From: Tenrec ecaudatus
Lineage: Eukaryota; Chordata; Mammalia; Afrosoricida; Tenrecidae
Direction of reading: 5' to 3'
Assembly (NCBI RefSeq): GCF_050624435.1
Contig: NC_134545.1
Coordinates: forward strand, 88,750,063-88,814,062
Length of the DNA stretch: 64,000 bases
Below are positions 35,401-41,315 of this stretch, piece after piece. The translations under genes and the position numbers were made by a program. Below the pieces are notes generated by a model, which searched no databases, was not told the DNA's origin, and worked only from the letters and a program-made list of their open reading frames with translations. The first letter of the stretch is position 1. Every line of letters starts with the position of its first letter.

Positions 35401-36841
35401 ATGTGGGGAGCAAGTGTTTTGAGAATGATGAGGACAAATGTGCTTTACACAATTGATGTATGGATGGATTGTGATGAGTTGTATAAACCCCAATAAAATG
35501 ATTTTAAAAACATAGAGAACACAAAAATCCCACATCATAGACCAATAAATAACTTTACTATAGGCCTAAAAAAGAAAAAAAAAAAAAAAAGAACACACAG
35601 TCCTGGCGGTGAGATCAGTTTGAGTTCACAAGCATTCCGAGTGTACCTGGAAACCTAAAGTTACATTACACCTCAAGAGGCTGCTTCAGACCACTTTTTA
35701 AGCAATGTCTGAGGACAGTCTGACAACGTCTCCGAAGGATTGCCGGGATCATGGATACTGGAAGGAAAGATGAAAACCAACCAACATAAAAGGGCCTGGT
35801 CCTAACAGAGAACAGGATCCATCCAAATTCTATTTTGACTTTAAAAAGACATTGAGGGGGAAAGAGACAGACAGCCTTAGTGTGGAAGCGTGTTTGGTGG
35901 TTGGGAGTAGGAAAATCGCATCTTTTAAAAATGAAGTTAAAAAAAAGCCAAAAAAGTGAAGAGCATGCAGTCATACTTAGTTGTGAAAAAAAAATGTGCA
36001 AAACCAAAAGTGAATGAAGACATGACAGAGGAGAGCGGGTAGAACACAGAAGGAACCTAGTTTTAAGTACCAGGACGTGTGGGGTGTGTGCGCTAGCAGG
36101 AAGAAGAGTCTGAGATGCAGCAAGATTCTACTTTTATTTAAAGACGACAGGTGGTGGGGAAAGCAAGGGGCGCAGACTGGTGGAGGTGAGGGACAGCACA
36201 GCAGGACTGGCGGAGGATGCTAGAATGGAATGGAGGCAACAACTCAAGATAGAACGTGGGAGGAAAGAAATACTACTTCATATCTCTTACACAATTTATG
36301 CTTTTCAAGGCCCCTTTAAAAGCAAGTGAAACCCAAGCACACAGATGGGAGGCAGAAGGAAGGGGATGGCAGCCCTAACGGTGGGGGAATTACTGCGGGC
36401 AGCGAGGCAGGGATGGAATAAGGGCCATAACCTGGGATGGGGGTGGGGGAGGAGAAAGAGGGGCGGATCATGTTAGGGAATTCTGAGCAGGAAAGCGTGG
36501 AAACGCAGGTGGATGGAGAGGAGTGTTGGGTCAGCGAGTGGGGATCGAGGACTCAGACAGGTGCACAAAATGCCAACCACTTTGGACTGGGGTCTCGGAA
36601 TAACGGGAGGGGGCACCGGGGAGGCGGGACCACAAGGAAAGAATCTGCGGGAAGGCGTTTCAGTAGGAGCTGCAGACAAGGTCGAAGTAGAGGAGCGGGC
36701 AGTTCAAGGTCTGGGGCAGAGAAGCGGCTAGGGTAACGGTCAGAAGGCTTTCCGAGGGAGCCCATGGATGCCACACCTCACGGACAGGGCTGAGCTGACC
36801 CCGTGGGGATGGGTGTCTTCTCGCTCGTGGGGATGCGCCAT
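2361..36841 (-). CDS. CFAP43: CFAP43, 5' part (coding exons 1-10)
   Basis: This is the N-terminal part of the cilia and flagella associated protein 43, a WD40-repeat axonemal protein. With CFAP44 it tethers the inner dynein arm f (I1) motor head to the doublet microtubule; loss causes malformed sperm flagella in human and mouse. Ten exons on the minus strand join without a frame break: 36777-36841, 34276-34529, 30252-30348, 26086-26253, 22539-22689, 15033-15192, 12392-12459, 10290-10421, 4227-4343 and 2361-2441. They total 1293 nt or 431 codons, against about 1665 residues in the human protein as I recall it. Family signatures read in order are [88 protein letters not shown] and [10 protein letters not shown]. 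All introns are GT-AG. The remaining WD repeats and the coiled-coil C-terminal half lie beyond the left edge. The match rests on recalled family sequence, not an alignment. Confidence 0.93.
2507..2757 (-). mobile_element. L1-like 3' end fragment, minus strand
   Basis: Begins tcattttattgggggctcac and runs through the family text caagcacatttggacattgg and cctcatgaacccttgg. Flanks atagaagcattttt and atagaagtatgttt form an imperfect target-site duplication. Confidence 0.7.
2880..3730 (+). repeat. Unclassified afrotherian-type repeat, copy 1
   Basis: Shares text with segments at 8560-9330 and 16960-17610, such as gttctacatcctat, catgcttgtgagca, aaaatgtgggacagaact and cccttgaggtca. It is split by a SINE at 3006-3172. 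The family could be an LTR or non-autonomous element; it contains no evident coding sequence. Confidence 0.5.
3006..3172 (+). mobile_element. tRNA-derived SINE (AfroSINE type), diverged
   Basis: The tail text tacagtctctgcgagcctcg, ctactctgttat and gggtggcagtgagtttgg matches the SINE body repeated throughout the window. It is inserted in the unclassified repeat. Confidence 0.65.
4227..4343 (-). CDS. CFAP43: CFAP43 coding exon 9
   Basis: A 117-nt, 39-codon exon (residues 366-404) reading [20 protein letters not shown] then [19 protein letters not shown]. The acceptor is gtttcacag and the donor gtaagc. Confidence 0.94.
4730..4900 (+). mobile_element. tRNA-derived SINE, plus strand
   Basis: SINE body ggctttccctcctgtaaaga, cagctctgctctacc and gaatggacttgatggc, ending in a T/G-rich tail. 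Confidence 0.7.
4950..5152 (-). mobile_element. tRNA-derived SINE, minus strand
   Basis: Reverse-strand SINE. It starts aatcggactctatg, and the tRNA-like head runs gctgctggtgaacttgaact to cacattataccaccc. Confidence 0.7.
5403..5451. repeat. (CA)n microsatellite
   Basis: About 24 uninterrupted CA units. Confidence 0.98.
5460..6105. other. CFAP43 intron 8, A-rich, nothing recognised
   Basis: AT-rich intronic sequence without open frames or repeat signatures that I can name. Confidence 0.5.
6108..6318. mobile_element. Old hAT-type MER transposon fossil
   Basis: Ends read aggggg ttggcaagc and ctgacccctgc. Internal text aaaggccaaatagtaaa, gttccagtaaaacttcatttat and ggctggatttttacatgg matches a mammal-wide non-autonomous hAT family. 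A second relative is at 27727-27915. Confidence 0.6.
6335..6500 (+). mobile_element. tRNA-derived SINE, plus strand
   Basis: tRNA-like head ggttgctaaccac... gtggttcaaatctaccagc with a B-box-like segment, then ctgtaaagacaatctcagaa. Confidence 0.75.
6571..6970 (-). mobile_element. tRNA-derived SINE split by a SPIN element
   Basis: The left part 6571-6663 (aaccaaactcactgctatca, gaactgcccctgtgggttt) and the right part 6854-6970 (ggcagctggtggtttagaaa, aaccactatgctacta) form one minus-strand SINE. The sequence between is SPIN. Confidence 0.8.
6664..6853. mobile_element. SPIN-type hAT element, copy 1
   Basis: Terminal inverted repeats cagtggctctcaacc and gttgagagccgctc, with interior cccttttgggggtcaaacag and ggggtcaccacaacatgagg. 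It is non-autonomous, with no transposase. Flanking octamers ctattact and ttgtcact differ by three transitions. Confidence 0.88.
6995..7790 (+). mobile_element. BovB/RTE LINE 3' fragment
   Basis: The end of a degenerate RTE reverse transcriptase frame plus 3' tail. Markers are catgaagcagcagtcaagag-like text at 7220-7245, gtcaggagagaccagtccct at 7570-7590, and the terminal gaactgactagatggcacc. Confidence 0.85.
8560..9330 (+). repeat. Unclassified afrotherian-type repeat, copy 2
   Basis: Shares gggtcttaaatgcttgtgag, cagctatgggt and the later tagagactattgagacacc text with the copies at 2880 and 16960. No intact coding frame. Confidence 0.5.
10290..10421 (-). CDS. CFAP43: CFAP43 coding exon 8
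   Basis: A 132-nt, 44-codon exon (residues 322-365) beginning [20 protein letters not shown] and ending [14 protein letters not shown]. The acceptor is ggtctctag and the donor gtatgg. It encodes a WD40-type blade segment. Confidence 0.94.
11440..11628 (+). mobile_element. MIR SINE
   Basis: A mammal-wide interspersed repeat core: gagcagaggcttcagagtat, cccagctccttcacttactt, gagcctccggtccctcatct. Confidence 0.8.
11672..11878 (-). mobile_element. tRNA-derived SINE, minus strand
   Basis: Nearly complete: cccactgccacccagtcgat, gaactgcccctttgggtttc, ggatttgaactgctgactgt, ctacaccatcagggctcc. Confidence 0.88.
12392..12459 (-). CDS. CFAP43: CFAP43 coding exon 7 (small)
   Basis: A 68-nt exon too short for ordinary ORF finding. 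It reads [20 protein letters not shown] then SGI (residues 299-321). The acceptor is cttttctaaaag and the donor gtaatg. It restores phase 0 and bridges exons 6 and 8 exactly as the family sequence requires. Confidence 0.9.
12546..12745 (-). mobile_element. tRNA-derived SINE, minus strand
   Basis: A diverged copy 86 bp from CFAP43 exon 7, with gggtttgaactgccagcgtt and gttgagtcaccagggctct. Confidence 0.75.
12960..13235 (+). mobile_element. BovB/RTE LINE 3' end
   Basis: 3' tail text gacatgttatcaggagagac, gaaagtagaggggcatc, cagtggctgcgacaatgg, ending near atcaacaac. Confidence 0.85.
13420..14330. other. Purine-rich intronic segment, probably an old repeat
   Basis: Purine-rich plus strand with a 200-codon open frame on the minus strand (13497-14099). 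The frame looks compositional, is of low complexity, and matches no protein I know. Similar purine-rich text occurs at 55030-55420, suggesting a diverged old repeat. Confidence 0.4.
14635..14850 (+). mobile_element. MIR SINE
   Basis: MIR text ggactctggtaccagttcca, ctttactagttatgtgaatt, cttaacctctcaatgccc, gattatgtgaaatatgctta. Confidence 0.82.
15033..15192 (-). CDS. CFAP43: CFAP43 coding exon 6
   Basis: A 160-nt exon, residues 246-299, reading [20 protein letters not shown] then [20 protein letters not shown]. The acceptor is tcctttaag and the donor gtaagt. It ends on the first base of a Gly codon. Confidence 0.94.
16370..16855 (+). mobile_element. BovB/RTE LINE 3' fragment
   Basis: Reads ggacaaatctgctgcacaag, ctttgaggactaaggtccac, ggaagagaccagtctttaga, ctgtggctgcaacaac. 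The reverse transcriptase frame is broken. Confidence 0.85.
17171..17314. repeat. 36-bp tandem repeat, 4 units, each with a hairpin
   Basis: Four head-to-tail 36-bp units begin at 17171, 17207, 17243 and 17279. Each contains ttagatgg gg ccatctaa, an 8-bp inverted repeat with a 2-nt centre. Unit 2 has one A-to-G change in the right arm. Three units are identical. Confidence 0.97.
17380..17422. repeat. (CAG)n(CAA)n(CAAA)n microsatellite
   Basis: Compound simple repeat within repeat copy 3. Confidence 0.9.
18395..18690 (+). mobile_element. BovB/RTE LINE 3' end
   Basis: Reads tgctgtccggataaaccggt, gaagatggtcaatgagctgg, ttattctgttgtgcataagg, a diverged RTE tail. Confidence 0.8.
18745..18942 (-). 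mobile_element. tRNA-derived SINE, minus strand
   Basis: Text tattgccccctgtgaatttc, gtggtttcaaactgctgact, gttagcagtccgactcgtaa. Confidence 0.82.
19460..19975. other. CFAP43 intron 5, no recognised feature
   Basis: Intronic sequence without clear repeat or coding signals. Confidence 0.5.
20225..20345 (+). mobile_element. tRNA-derived SINE fragment
   Basis: Diverged head ttggcacagtgatttagcat and gccccacggtagaaagac, followed by a short reversed piece at 20350-20385. Confidence 0.55.
20405..20640 (-). mobile_element. Old L1 3' end, minus strand
   Basis: Plus-strand text aactttattgacacataatt, cacatatacaattcaatag and catcaccacagtcaattttg is typical of the reverse of mammal-wide L1M 3' ends. Confidence 0.7.
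20820..21170 (-). mobile_element. Diverged L1-like fragment, minus strand
   Basis: ggatcacataggctggtttg and cttttcagatcccagatgtt resemble the family segment seen intact at 46830-46930. Confidence 0.45.
21174..21199. repeat. (CT)n(CG)n low-complexity run
   Basis: A CT run broken by four alternating CG pairs (cgcgcgcg), unusual in CpG-depleted intronic DNA. Confidence 0.85.
21250..22295 (-). mobile_element. BovB/RTE LINE fragment, minus strand
   Basis: Reverse of the RTE reverse transcriptase and downstream region. Plus text includes tctcctgatgacatgtccca, gcaggagacaatctggagaa-type reverse text at 21710, and ctgcatagctcagcgggttc. The frame is broken. Confidence 0.75.
22539..22689 (-). CDS. CFAP43: CFAP43 coding exon 5
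   Basis: A 151-nt exon, residues 195-245, reading SVKLPTEDG, then [20 protein letters not shown] and EEAETFR. The acceptor is ctcccacag and the donor gtaatt. It ends in phase 0. Confidence 0.94.
22743..22866 (+). mobile_element. tRNA-derived SINE, 5' part
   Basis: Well-preserved head ggagccctggtgggactgtg and ggttcaaacccaccagctgc, with a B-box-like GGTTCAAACCC. It is cut by or fused to the BovB fragment that follows. Confidence 0.85.
22868..23650 (+). mobile_element. BovB/RTE LINE 3' end with readable RT fragment
   Basis: Frame pieces read [20 protein letters not shown] and [20 protein letters not shown], typical of the RTE reverse transcriptase C-terminal region. The 3' tail ends ggaaccgactagatggcacc and aacaacaac. 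Confidence 0.9.
24061..25525 (+). pseudogene. CCT7: CCT7 processed pseudogene (chaperonin eta subunit)
   Basis: An intronless copy of the mRNA for the TCP-1 ring subunit eta, a cytosolic chaperonin that folds actin and tubulin. It lies in CFAP43 intron 4, antisense to that gene. The coding start at 24122 reads [12 protein letters not shown], then [20 protein letters not shown]. About 2 nt are lost near 24315, shifting the frame, and a stop arises at about 24540. An internal deletion of roughly 160 codons joins LVAGVVFKK to the ALSTEVL region near 24780. The 3' part reads [20 protein letters not shown] and [26 protein letters not shown] at 25500-25505 and a poly(A) run at 25522-25530 mark the mRNA end. 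Flanks repeat aaaaatctgctggctaga (24043-24060) and aaaaatctgttggctaga (25526-25543), a 17 of 18 target-site duplication. It cannot encode the chaperonin subunit. Confidence 0.96.
25545..25960 (-). other. Unassigned open segment in CFAP43 intron 4
   Basis: An 87-codon open frame on the minus strand (25666-25929) next to the CCT7 pseudogene. A possible acceptor (cag at 25938) and donor (gtatct at 25677) bound a 260-nt piece. Its phase does not fit between CFAP43 exons 4 and 5: joined to exon 4 it meets a TGA almost at once. No family is recognised. Confidence 0.3.
26086..26253 (-). CDS. CFAP43: CFAP43 coding exon 4
   Basis: A 168-nt exon, residues 139-195, containing [20 protein letters not shown] and VWTIERSNQ, strong CFAP43 signatures. 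The acceptor is cttctaag and the donor gtaaga. It ends on a split Lys codon. Confidence 0.95.
26368..26865 (+). mobile_element. BovB/RTE LINE fragment
   Basis: Begins catatgcaaatggcacaacc, the post-catalytic segment of RT, and includes [20 protein letters not shown] and tacattgggtcagtctgcta. It is truncated at the 3' end. Confidence 0.88.
26880..27720. other. CFAP43 intron 3, no recognised gene
   Basis: Pyrimidine-rich to mixed intronic sequence without a repeat that I can name. Confidence 0.5.
27727..27915. mobile_element. Old hAT-type MER transposon fossil
   Basis: Text agtggcaaactctttccag, ctcataaaactttattttac and gcgggccggacttgacctgt matches the family at 6108-6318. Confidence 0.65.
28853..29043. 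mobile_element. SPIN-type hAT element, copy 2
   Basis: Ends cagcggtgctccacc and gttgagaaccgctg, with interior gttcctcatgtggtggtgac and cccccaaaggggtcacggcc. Flanking octamers are gtctagac and gtagaggc (5 of 8). The left one carries the TCTAGA core favoured by hAT insertion. Confidence 0.9.
29136..29162. repeat. (TAGA)n simple repeat
   Basis: An impure TAGA run of about six units. Confidence 0.85.
29366..29537 (-). mobile_element. tRNA-derived SINE, minus strand
   Basis: cgagttgatgccgactcaca, actagaactgccccctgagt, caaccactaggccaccaggg. Confidence 0.82.
29702..29895 (+). mobile_element. tRNA-derived SINE, plus strand
   Basis: gggatccctggtgtgccact, ggtttgaatccaccagcacc, gatctacaaccttgagaacc. 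Confidence 0.8.
30252..30348 (-). CDS. CFAP43: CFAP43 coding exon 3
   Basis: A 97-nt exon, residues 107-139, reading [20 protein letters not shown] then SLPDYELAL and a split Trp codon. The acceptor is ttctgtttcag and the donor gtaagt. It forms WD40 strands. Confidence 0.94.
30985..31135 (+). mobile_element. tRNA-derived SINE, plus strand
   Basis: gatggagccctgctggcccg, actgggctgctaaccacaag, gaatcaacttggtggcaccg. Confidence 0.8.
31225..31385 (+). mobile_element. BovB/RTE LINE 3' end
   Basis: aggaagaccctcagtaagat, gacacagttgcggctaaaac, gagctgacttggtggcatct. Confidence 0.75.
31830..32260 (-). mobile_element. Old L1 3' region, minus strand
   Basis: gtaggttgttttcaacattt, ctagtataaataacagtgct and gtgtactggtcaaatacaat are typical reverse L1M 3' text. 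Confidence 0.65.
32270..33050. other. CFAP43 intron 2, AT-rich, nothing recognised
   Basis: T-rich intronic sequence with a short G run at 32365-32373. Confidence 0.45.
33258..33455 (-). mobile_element. tRNA-derived SINE, minus strand
   Basis: gggactgcccccgtgggttt, cttcacaggagcacaaagcc, gacgccagggctcctt. Confidence 0.78.
33605..33628. repeat. (CA)n(TA)n microsatellite
   Basis: A CA run merging into TA. Confidence 0.9.
33982..34199. mobile_element. SPIN-type hAT element, copy 3
   Basis: Ends cagtggttctcaaccttcct and ggttgagaaccgctg, 76 bp from CFAP43 exon 2. It carries an internal duplication of aaattattttcgttg and a 10-nt C run. Flanks share atttata, so the exact duplication is unclear. 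Confidence 0.92.
34276..34529 (-). CDS. CFAP43: CFAP43 coding exon 2
   Basis: A 254-nt exon encoding residues 22-107. It is flanked by an AG acceptor after a pyrimidine run (34530-34531) and donor gtatcc. It reads [12 protein letters not shown] and ends [11 protein letters not shown] plus a split Gly, which is characteristic of CFAP43. It probably starts the first WD40 propeller. Confidence 0.95.
34679..35586 (+). mobile_element. L1-like insertion with target-site duplication
   Basis: A 5'-truncated retroelement reading gtggtgaagaaagctgatgg, aaacaagcggccatctagct, gtgatcatgaggtgttgatg and ccagaggatgtacactggta. It reaches the usual end CCCAATAAAATGATTTTAAAAA at 35489-35510. It then continues about 60 bp to a second AATAAA (35544-35549) and an A tract (35568-35590). 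Both sides carry aaaagaacacacagtcc (34662-34678 and 35587-35603), a perfect 17-bp duplication at an AT|AAAA site, as left by L1 endonuclease. There is no coding sequence in this 3' portion. Confidence 0.85.
35610..36430. other. CFAP43 intron 1, no recognised feature
   Basis: Purine-rich intronic DNA between the L1-like insertion and the CpG island. No exon or repeat is identified. Confidence 0.45.
36777..36841 (-). CDS. CFAP43: CFAP43 coding exon 1
   Basis: The start ATG (36839-36841, minus strand) has G at -3 and G at +4. It opens a 65-nt coding piece ending in SALSV plus a split AGG codon, before donor gtgtgg at 36771-36776. An in-frame upstream Met exists at 36989-36991, but the inner Met gives 22 residues up to the exon junction, which fits the length I recall for the human protein. 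The exon lies in a CpG island. Confidence 0.82.
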
Positions 36842-37175
36842 CACCCGCACTTCTTTTCGCGGGGCCGCCTGTGGCAAAGGCGAGACCTCGGTTCCGGGCT
36901 GCAACCGTTGCTCCGCAGCTCCAGGCGGCAGGGCCACCGCGTCCTCCGCTGTGGACACTCGTATCCTGGAGACCGGAACCCTCGCGCCCATTGGCCCCTT
37001 CGGCTGGCTTCCTTTCTAGGCGAGCGGATTGGTGAGAGGGCTTCCATGTCTCCACCAATGGCAAGCGAGGAGCGGGCCCCGCCAACGGTGGTGCCGCAGT
37101 GGGAGCTGCTGGCCTGCTGGACCAGGAGCTCGACTGCTCCGATTGGACGCTGCAGTGGCCCGGCCTGGGGCTAAG
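36842..37175 (-). promoter_or_regulatory. CFAP43: CFAP43 CpG-island promoter region
   Basis: GC-rich, CpG-dense sequence immediately upstream of the CFAP43 start codon. It carries four CCAAT-type boxes (ATTGG at 36990-36994, 37028-37032 and 37142-37146; CCAAT at 37055-37059) and no TATA box near a plausible start. Such CCAAT arrays are typical NF-Y sites. I looked for a clean RFX X-box, expected for a ciliary gene, and did not see one. The transcription start cannot be placed from sequence alone. Confidence 0.7.
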
Positions 37176-37344
37176 ACTTGAAATAAATGGTTGTTGAGTG
37201 GGTTCTGAGCCATCGGGACCCTCTGTATACAGGACAAAACACCCATTCGTAACAGCTGACAAGACTGTTGAGTGGTTGGTGTGTGTGTGTGTCCACATTG
37301 TTTCAAGCACCACGCGAGCATTATTTACTTTGCACATCATCCAG

Positions 37345-40300
37345 TGGCCGCACTTGTGGTTAGGTGCCTTAAAGTCAGTTCCCACTCACGGCGACCCTAT
37401 AGTACCACGAAACAATGTGGCCTCGCACAAACCTCACACACGTTCCCTATTTTTTTTGCTGCCCCTCTACCAAGCATGACGTCTTTCTCAAGGGACTGGT
37501 TTCTCTTGACAACATGTCCCAAAGTATGTAAGACTCAGTCTCGCCATCCTTGCTTCGAATCTAAGGCGCATTCTGGCTGGACTTCTTCCAAGAAAGATTG
37601 GTTCGTTGTTTTGGTAGTCCATGGGATTTCCAATGTTCTTCGCCAGCACTGTAATTCAAATGCATCGATTCTTCTTCAGTCTTTCTTACTCAACGACCAA
37701 CTTTCACACGCATATGAGAAGACTGAAAATACCATTACTTGGGTCTGGCGCACTTTAGTTCTCAAAGTAACATCTTTGGTTTTCAACACCTTAAAGAGGT
37801 CTTGTGCAGCAGACTAACCCAACGTAATGTGTCGTTTGATCTCTTAACTGCTGTATCCATGAGCATTGATTGTGGATCCAAGCAATTTGAAATCCTTGAT
37901 AACTTCATACTTTTCTCTGTTAATCATGATTTTGACCCAGTTGTGAGGATTTTGGTCTTTACATTGATTCATAATCCATATTGACGGATGTAATCCTTGA
38001 TCTTCATCAGCAAGTGCTTCAAGTCTTCCTCACTTTTAGTAAGCAAGGTGTATCATCTGTATATCACAGCTTATTTAGAAGTCTTCCTCCAGTCCTGATG
38101 CTGTGTTCTTCTTCATAAAAATCAGTTTCTCACACCATTTATTGAGCATACAGATTGAACAAATATGGTGAAAGAATACAACCCTCACACACACTTTTTT
38201 TTTGTGAATTTAACCCATTCGATATTCCTTTGTTCTGTTCACACAACTGCCTCCTGGTTCATGAATAGGGTCTGCATGAGGACCATTATGTATTCTGGAT
38301 AACCCATTCTTTTCAGGGATATCCATAGTTTATTATAGTCCACACATTCAAATACCTTTTTGTAGTCGATAAAACACAAGTAAGCATCTTTCTAGTATTG
38401 TCTGCTTTAAATCCAGATCCACCTGAAATTAGCAATTATATCCTTGTTCCATGTCCTCAATCTCACCAGAATCTCTGGCAGCTTCCTGTTGATGTACTGC
38501 AGCAACTGTTGTTGGATGATCTTCAGCAAAATGTTATTTACATGTGATATTAATAATATTGTTCTATGATGTGCACAAGCTGTTGGGTCACTTTTCTTTG
38601 GAATGGGCACCAATACAGAGTTCTTCCAGTCAGTTGGTCAGGTAGCTGTCTTCTAAATTTCTTGGCCTAGATGACTAAGTGCTTCCAGTGTTTCATAAGG
38701 TTGCTGAAACATTTCATGGATATTCCAACAATCCATGAAGCCTTGTTTGTGGCGAATGCCTTCAGTGCAGCCTGGACTTCTTCTTTCGGCACCCTTAGTT
38801 CTTGATCATATGCTACCTCTTGATACGGTGGAATATTGGCTAGTTCACTCTGGTACAGTGTCTCTGTATATTCTTTCCATCTTCTTTTTTTAAAATTTTA
38901 AATTAATGAATCATTTTATTGGGGCTATTACATATATTATAACAATCAATACATCCATTATATCAAGCAAACATATGAATGTTAGCATCAACCTTTTTGA
39001 AACATTATCTTTCTTTTTGAGTCCTTTGATATCAGTGCCTCTTTATTCCTTCCCTCCCCCATCCTACCACCCGTGAACCCTTTATATATTACATATTGTT
39101 ACTATTACATATCTTACACTGCCATTCTATCCTTTCTCCTACTATCATGGTATTTGATCCCCTCAAGGTGGGTTATTTTTGCCAAAATTGCTATCCAATC
39201 CCCCTTCCCTTCTCTTAAACTCCTGGAATCTTTACTCTCATTATTTTTTTAAATCATTTTATTGGGGGATCATACAATTCTTATCACAATCCATACATAC
39301 ATCCCTTGTGTCAAGCACATCTGCACATTTGTTGCCATCATCATTCTCAAAACATTTGCTTTCTACTTCAGCCCTTGATATCAGCTCATTTCCCCCTCCC
39401 TCCCCACTTTTTCCTCCCTCATGAACCCTTGATAATGTATATTATTATTTTGTCATATCTTACACTGTCCAATGTCTCCCTTGACCCACTTTTCTGTTGA
39501 CCCTCCCCCAGGGAGGAGGTCATATGTAGATCCTTGTAATCGGTTCCTCCTTCCATCTTCTTTTAATGCTTCTTACATCATTCACTATTTTGTTCATAGA
39601 ATCTTTCAATATCAAGACTTGAATTTTTTGAGTTCTTTCGGTTTAAGATATGCCGAGCTTGTTCTCACTTTTTGGATTTCTAATTCTAAGGCTTTTTCAC
39701 ATTTCGTTATAATATTTTACTTTGTCTTCTTGAGCTTCAATTTGAAATTTTCTATTCGGATCTTTGACTTCATTGTTTCTTCCATTTGTCTTAGATTCTC
39801 AAGTTTCAGAGTCTCATCATCACACACACTTGAGTCTTTTTTCTTTCCTCTCTTGTTAATGACCTTTTAACTTTCTTGATGTCTGTTGTTCTTGATGTCA
39901 TCAGGTCTTCTGTCATTATTGTTCAACGAATCAAATGTGCTCTTGAGCTGTTTACAAAATTCAGATGGATAGACTCAAGGTTGTATTTTGGCTCTCGTGG
40001 ACTTGTTTACATTTTCTTCAACTTCAACCTGAGCTTGCACATGAGCAATTGATGGTCTGTTCCCAAATAAGCCCCTGGTCTGGTTTTAGCTGCTGATGTT
40101 GAGCTTCTCTGTCATGTCTTCCCACGATGTTGATTTGATGTCTGTGTTTTCCACCTGCAGAAGTCTCTGAATAGACAGCCACAGTTTGTGTGGTTGGAAA
40201 AAAAGACATTTTCTCTGAACAAGTCATCGGTCTTGCAAAATTCCCCCATGTGATCTTCAGCCTCATTTCTATGACCGGGCCACATTTAAGTACCATTCCT

Positions 40301-41030
40301 CCCTCTTTGTTTCTGACTGTTACATTCTAATCATCAACAACTGTCGATGTATCTTGTCTGCATGTTTGATCCATTTCAGATTGAAGACATTGGTAAAACT
40401 CTTCGATTTCTTCAGCACTCATTGCCATGGTTGGCGCATACATTTGAAGAACAGTTATAGTGACTGAATCTCCTTGTATGTGGACAGAGATGATCAGATC
40501 ACATGCGGCATTGCACTTCACGCTGTATCTTGAAATGTCCCTTTGACAAATGAAGAGAGCTACGCCATCCCTTTTGTTCTTGATCTTCCTGGCGTAGTAA
40601 AAACCACATGACTCCCTCTTTCAAAGTGGCCACAACCAGTTCATTTCAGCTAACACCTAAGCTATCAACCTTCATTCACGTCATTTTTGAAAACTACTAA
40701 TTTTCCTAGATGCTATACTCTGTACACTCCAAGTTCCAATGATTAATAGATACTTGTGGCTGTTTCTTCTCATTTTGAGCTGTGCCCCACCAGCAAATGA
40801 AGGTCTTGAAGGCTTTCCTCCCAAAGACTTCACTCCATCCATGTCCTTATGGTCAACTCTACTCTGACACAGAAGCTCTATTTTTAGTAATATTTTTAAG
40901 TGCCTTTTGACCCGAGGGGCTCATCTTCTGGCGCGAGCTCTGACGATGTTCTACTACCCTTCGCGACGTTTTCGGTTATCTGACAATGTTCTGCTGCTAT
41001 CTATAAGCTGTTCAGTGGCTAATTCTTCTT
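37345..41030 (-). mobile_element. Long BovB/RTE LINE, minus strand, with nested insertion
   Basis: An RTE-clade non-LTR retrotransposon read from right to left: 5' leader (about 40890-41030), endonuclease region (QMYAPTMAMSAEEIEEFYQ near 40330-40450), reverse transcriptase start (VPIPKKSDPT near 38585-38613), catalytic box changed to YTDDT (38050-38063), then the C-terminal RT region and 3' tail near 37345-37800. Stops and frameshifts break every part. An L1-like insertion occupies 38889-39550. Without it the copy is about 3.0 kb, close to the usual full length of 3.2 kb. Confidence 0.85.
38889..39550 (-). mobile_element. L1-like insertion(s) nested in the BovB copy
   Basis: Two minus-strand 3' ends follow one another (from about 38889 and 39241), each starting atcattttattgggg. 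The whole is flanked by ttccatcttctttt at 38875-38888 and 39551-39564, a perfect 14-bp duplication. Confidence 0.82.
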
Positions 41031-41315
41031 TGTGCAAAATGGTGAGACTTTGTCTTACATACTTTGGACATGTTGTCAGGAGAGACCAGTCCCTGGAGGA
41101 CATCATGCTTGGTAAAGTCGAAGGACAGCAGAGAGAGAGAGAGAGAGAGAGAGGCCCTCAAGGAGACAGGCTGACGCAGTGGCTGAGACAACGGTCTCAG
41201 GCATTGGAACAATTGAGGATGGGCAGGACGGGCAGTGTTTCGCTCTGTTGTGCATGAGATCTCTATGTGCCAGAACGGACTCAATGGCATTCGACACACA
41301 AAGGAGAATAAAGAC
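41031..41315 (+). mobile_element. BovB/RTE LINE 3' end, head-to-head with the long copy
   Basis: gagactttgtcttacatact, tgttgtcaggagagaccagt, tcgctctgttgtgcatgaga, containing a (GA)n run at 41131-41153. Confidence 0.88.
41131..41153. repeat. (GA)n microsatellite
   Basis: Expanded where other BovB copies have gaaaaagaggaag-type text. Confidence 0.92.

Noticed and set aside
36899-36916. gcaaccgttgc as an RFX X-box in the CFAP43 promoter
   Set aside because: The half-sites are in the reverse order to the X-box consensus (GTTGCC...GGCAAC), so it is not a convincing RFX site.
36660-37385. 241-codon minus-strand open frame across the CFAP43 island
   Set aside because: It overlaps CFAP43 exon 1 in a different frame, reads Arg/Pro/Gly-rich text, and is explained by CpG-rich composition.
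37272-37817. 181-codon plus-strand open frame
   Set aside because: It is antisense to the BovB/RTE copy and has no coding support.
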